Below are positions 63,089-64,000 of a stretch of 64,000 bases of DNA, one piece after another. The notes under the pieces were generated by a model. The model was given only the letters and a program-made list of their open reading frames with translations, was not told the DNA's origin and did no database searches. The first letter of the stretch is position 1. Every line of letters begins with the position of its first letter. Location of the stretch: the NCBI RefSeq assembly GCF_004526345.1, contig NZ_CP038213.1:1116001-1180000 (forward strand), given 5' to 3'. Source of the DNA: Ornithinimicrobium flavum (GTDB lineage Bacteria; Actinomycetota; Actinomycetes; Actinomycetales; Dermatophilaceae). The position numbers and the translations under genes are program-made.

Positions 63089-63937
63089 ATGCCCCGCACC
63101 GCCCTGCCCCTGCTCGCACTGACGTCCACCCTCACCCTGGCCGCCTGCGGCGGCGCGAGCCCCGACCCCGCAGGCACCCCGGAAGCAGCCGGCACCGCAG
63201 CGGCCGGCCCGGACCGGGTCACCGTCGCGGTGACGCCGGTGCCGCACGCCGACATCCTGCAGTTCGTCGCCGACGAGCTGGCCCCGGAGGCCGGCCTGCA
63301 GGTCGAGATCGTCGAGTTCACCGACTACGTCCAGCCCAACGTCGCCCTCGACGACGGCTCGGTGGACGCCAACTACTTCCAGCACCGTGTCTTCCTCGCC
63401 GACCAGATGGGCCAGGGCGGCTACGACTTCGTCTCGCTCGGCAGCGTCAGCTTCCAGCCGATGGGGCTCTACTCGGAGAGCCTCACCGACCTCGCCGACC
63501 TGGCCGAGGGCGCGACCGTCGCGATCCCGAACGACCCCGTCAACGGCTCGCGCGGCATCGACCTCCTCGTGCAGGAGGGGCTGGTCACCCTGGCCGCCGA
63601 CGCGCCCGAGATCCCGACCGTGCTCGACATCGAGGACAACCCGAGGGGTCTGCAGTTCGAGGAGGTCGAGGCCGCCCAGCTGCCGCGCTCGCTCTCCGAC
63701 GTGGACCTCGCGGCCATCCCCGGCAACTACGCCATCGGCGCCGACCTCAACCCCGGCCGGGACGCGCTGGTGACCGAGGCCGTCGACGGCACCCCCTACG
63801 CCAACCAGTTCGTCGTCCGCGCCGGTCGGGAGGACGACGAGGCGCTGCGCACCCTCTACTCCCTGCTCACCGGCCCCGAGGTCCGCGACCACATCGAGCA
63901 GACCTACGACGGCGCGGTCGTCCAGGCCACCCACTGA
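63089..63937 (+). CDS. metQ: Methionine-binding lipoprotein
   Basis: A 282-residue NLPA-type substrate-binding protein. The signal ends in the lipobox LTLAAC. The mature part has VTVAVTPVPHADILQFVADE, FTDYVQPNVALDDGSVDANYFQH, GLYSESLTDLADL, AIPNDPVNGSRGIDLL and AAIPGNYAIGADL, which are MetQ hallmarks. It delivers methionine to MetNI on the cell surface. GAGGAGAG precedes ATG 63089. Confidence 0.93.
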   Translation: MPRTALPLLALTSTLTLAACGGASPDPAGTPEAAGTAAAGPDRVTVAVTPVPHADILQFVADELAPEAGLQVEIVEFTDYVQPNVALDDGSVDANYFQHRVFLADQMGQGGYDFVSLGSVSFQPMGLYSESLTDLADLAEGATVAIPNDPVNGSRGIDLLVQEGLVTLAADAPEIPTVLDIEDNPRGLQFEEVEAAQLPRSLSDVDLAAIPGNYAIGADLNPGRDALVTEAVDGTPYANQFVVRAGREDDEALRTLYSLLTGPEVRDHIEQTYDGAVVQATH

Positions 63938-63986
63938 CCGCCCTGCCCGCAGAACCCCACCACCCCATACCCAGGAGATGACCCGT

Positions 63987-64000
63987 ATGTCGCACCACCG
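63987..64000 (+). CDS. Start of the next gene, truncated by the window
   Basis: AGGAG lies a suitable distance before ATG 63987, and only five codons are visible. The 13 bases CCACCCCATACCC occur both here and in front of metQ, which hints that a second, duplicated binding-protein gene may follow; five codons cannot prove it. An in-frame ATG at 63978 is the alternative start. Confidence 0.45.

Noticed and set aside
1..64000. CRISPR arrays, tRNA or rRNA genes
   Set aside because: I looked for regularly spaced direct repeats and cloverleaf or rRNA core sequences and saw none; the only tandem repeat is the three-copy array at 62950.

Overview
The window is chromosomal DNA of a very high-GC actinobacterium. 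Small leaderless promoters (a TAGNNT-like -10 box six or seven bases before a start codon), F420-type oxidoreductases, FHA and actinobacterial lipoprotein families, and overwhelming G/C third positions all fit Micrococcales. A relative of Intrasporangiaceae or Ornithinimicrobiaceae is my guess; no rRNA or other marker is present to prove it.

Bases 1 to about 12,170 are an accessory island with visibly lower GC and long gene-poor gaps. It holds a MerR-like gene, a HEPN-TOPRIM gene whose upstream region was hit by an ISL3-family insertion sequence (8-bp target duplication intact), a small CCHC zinc-knuckle protein, a large unknown coiled-coil protein, and a divergent pair made of a DUF6884/GIY-YIG protein and a PLD-helicase-DUF3427 protein. 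This looks like a defence island. Two or three of its modules are poorly described.

From 12,189 to 16,100 there is a compact ADP-ribose/NAD group: two overlapping ADP-ribosylglycohydrolase genes (one degenerate, one fused to a dual-specificity phosphatase), a divergent SOUL heme-binding gene, and an NrtR-type Nudix regulator. A 28-bp dyad-containing element is shared by the promoter between the hydrolases and SOUL and by the nrtR promoter, which suggests one local regulon.

16,100 to 31,440 is ordinary chromosome: DedA, a processive family-2 glycosyltransferase, F420/LLM oxidoreductase, AIM24 plus reductase operon, lipoprotein, MFS and DASS transporters, a low-GC orphan gene, and a TetR-ATPase-permease drug-exporter operon with an operator at its start. 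31,440 to 49,050 carries a NERD-helicase, VOC proteins, DksA-like zinc finger, tocopherol-cyclase-like protein, a CNNM transporter pair, AlkZ-type glycosylase, reductase plus GntR, YceI with a double operator, methyltransferases, a TPM-like protein and a RelA/SpoT synthetase. 49,150 to 64,000 carries flavin enzymes, an alcohol dehydrogenase, a three-gene FHA operon, OsmC, FabG-like SDR, a cell-wall-binding-repeat protein, a large lipoprotein, and metNIQ methionine import.

An important caveat: at least fourteen otherwise good genes are broken by single-base indels (mostly deletions), with a dense patch at 33.4 to 36.2 kb. This pattern is more like uncorrected sequencing error than gene decay, so the entries marked pseudogene may be intact in the organism.
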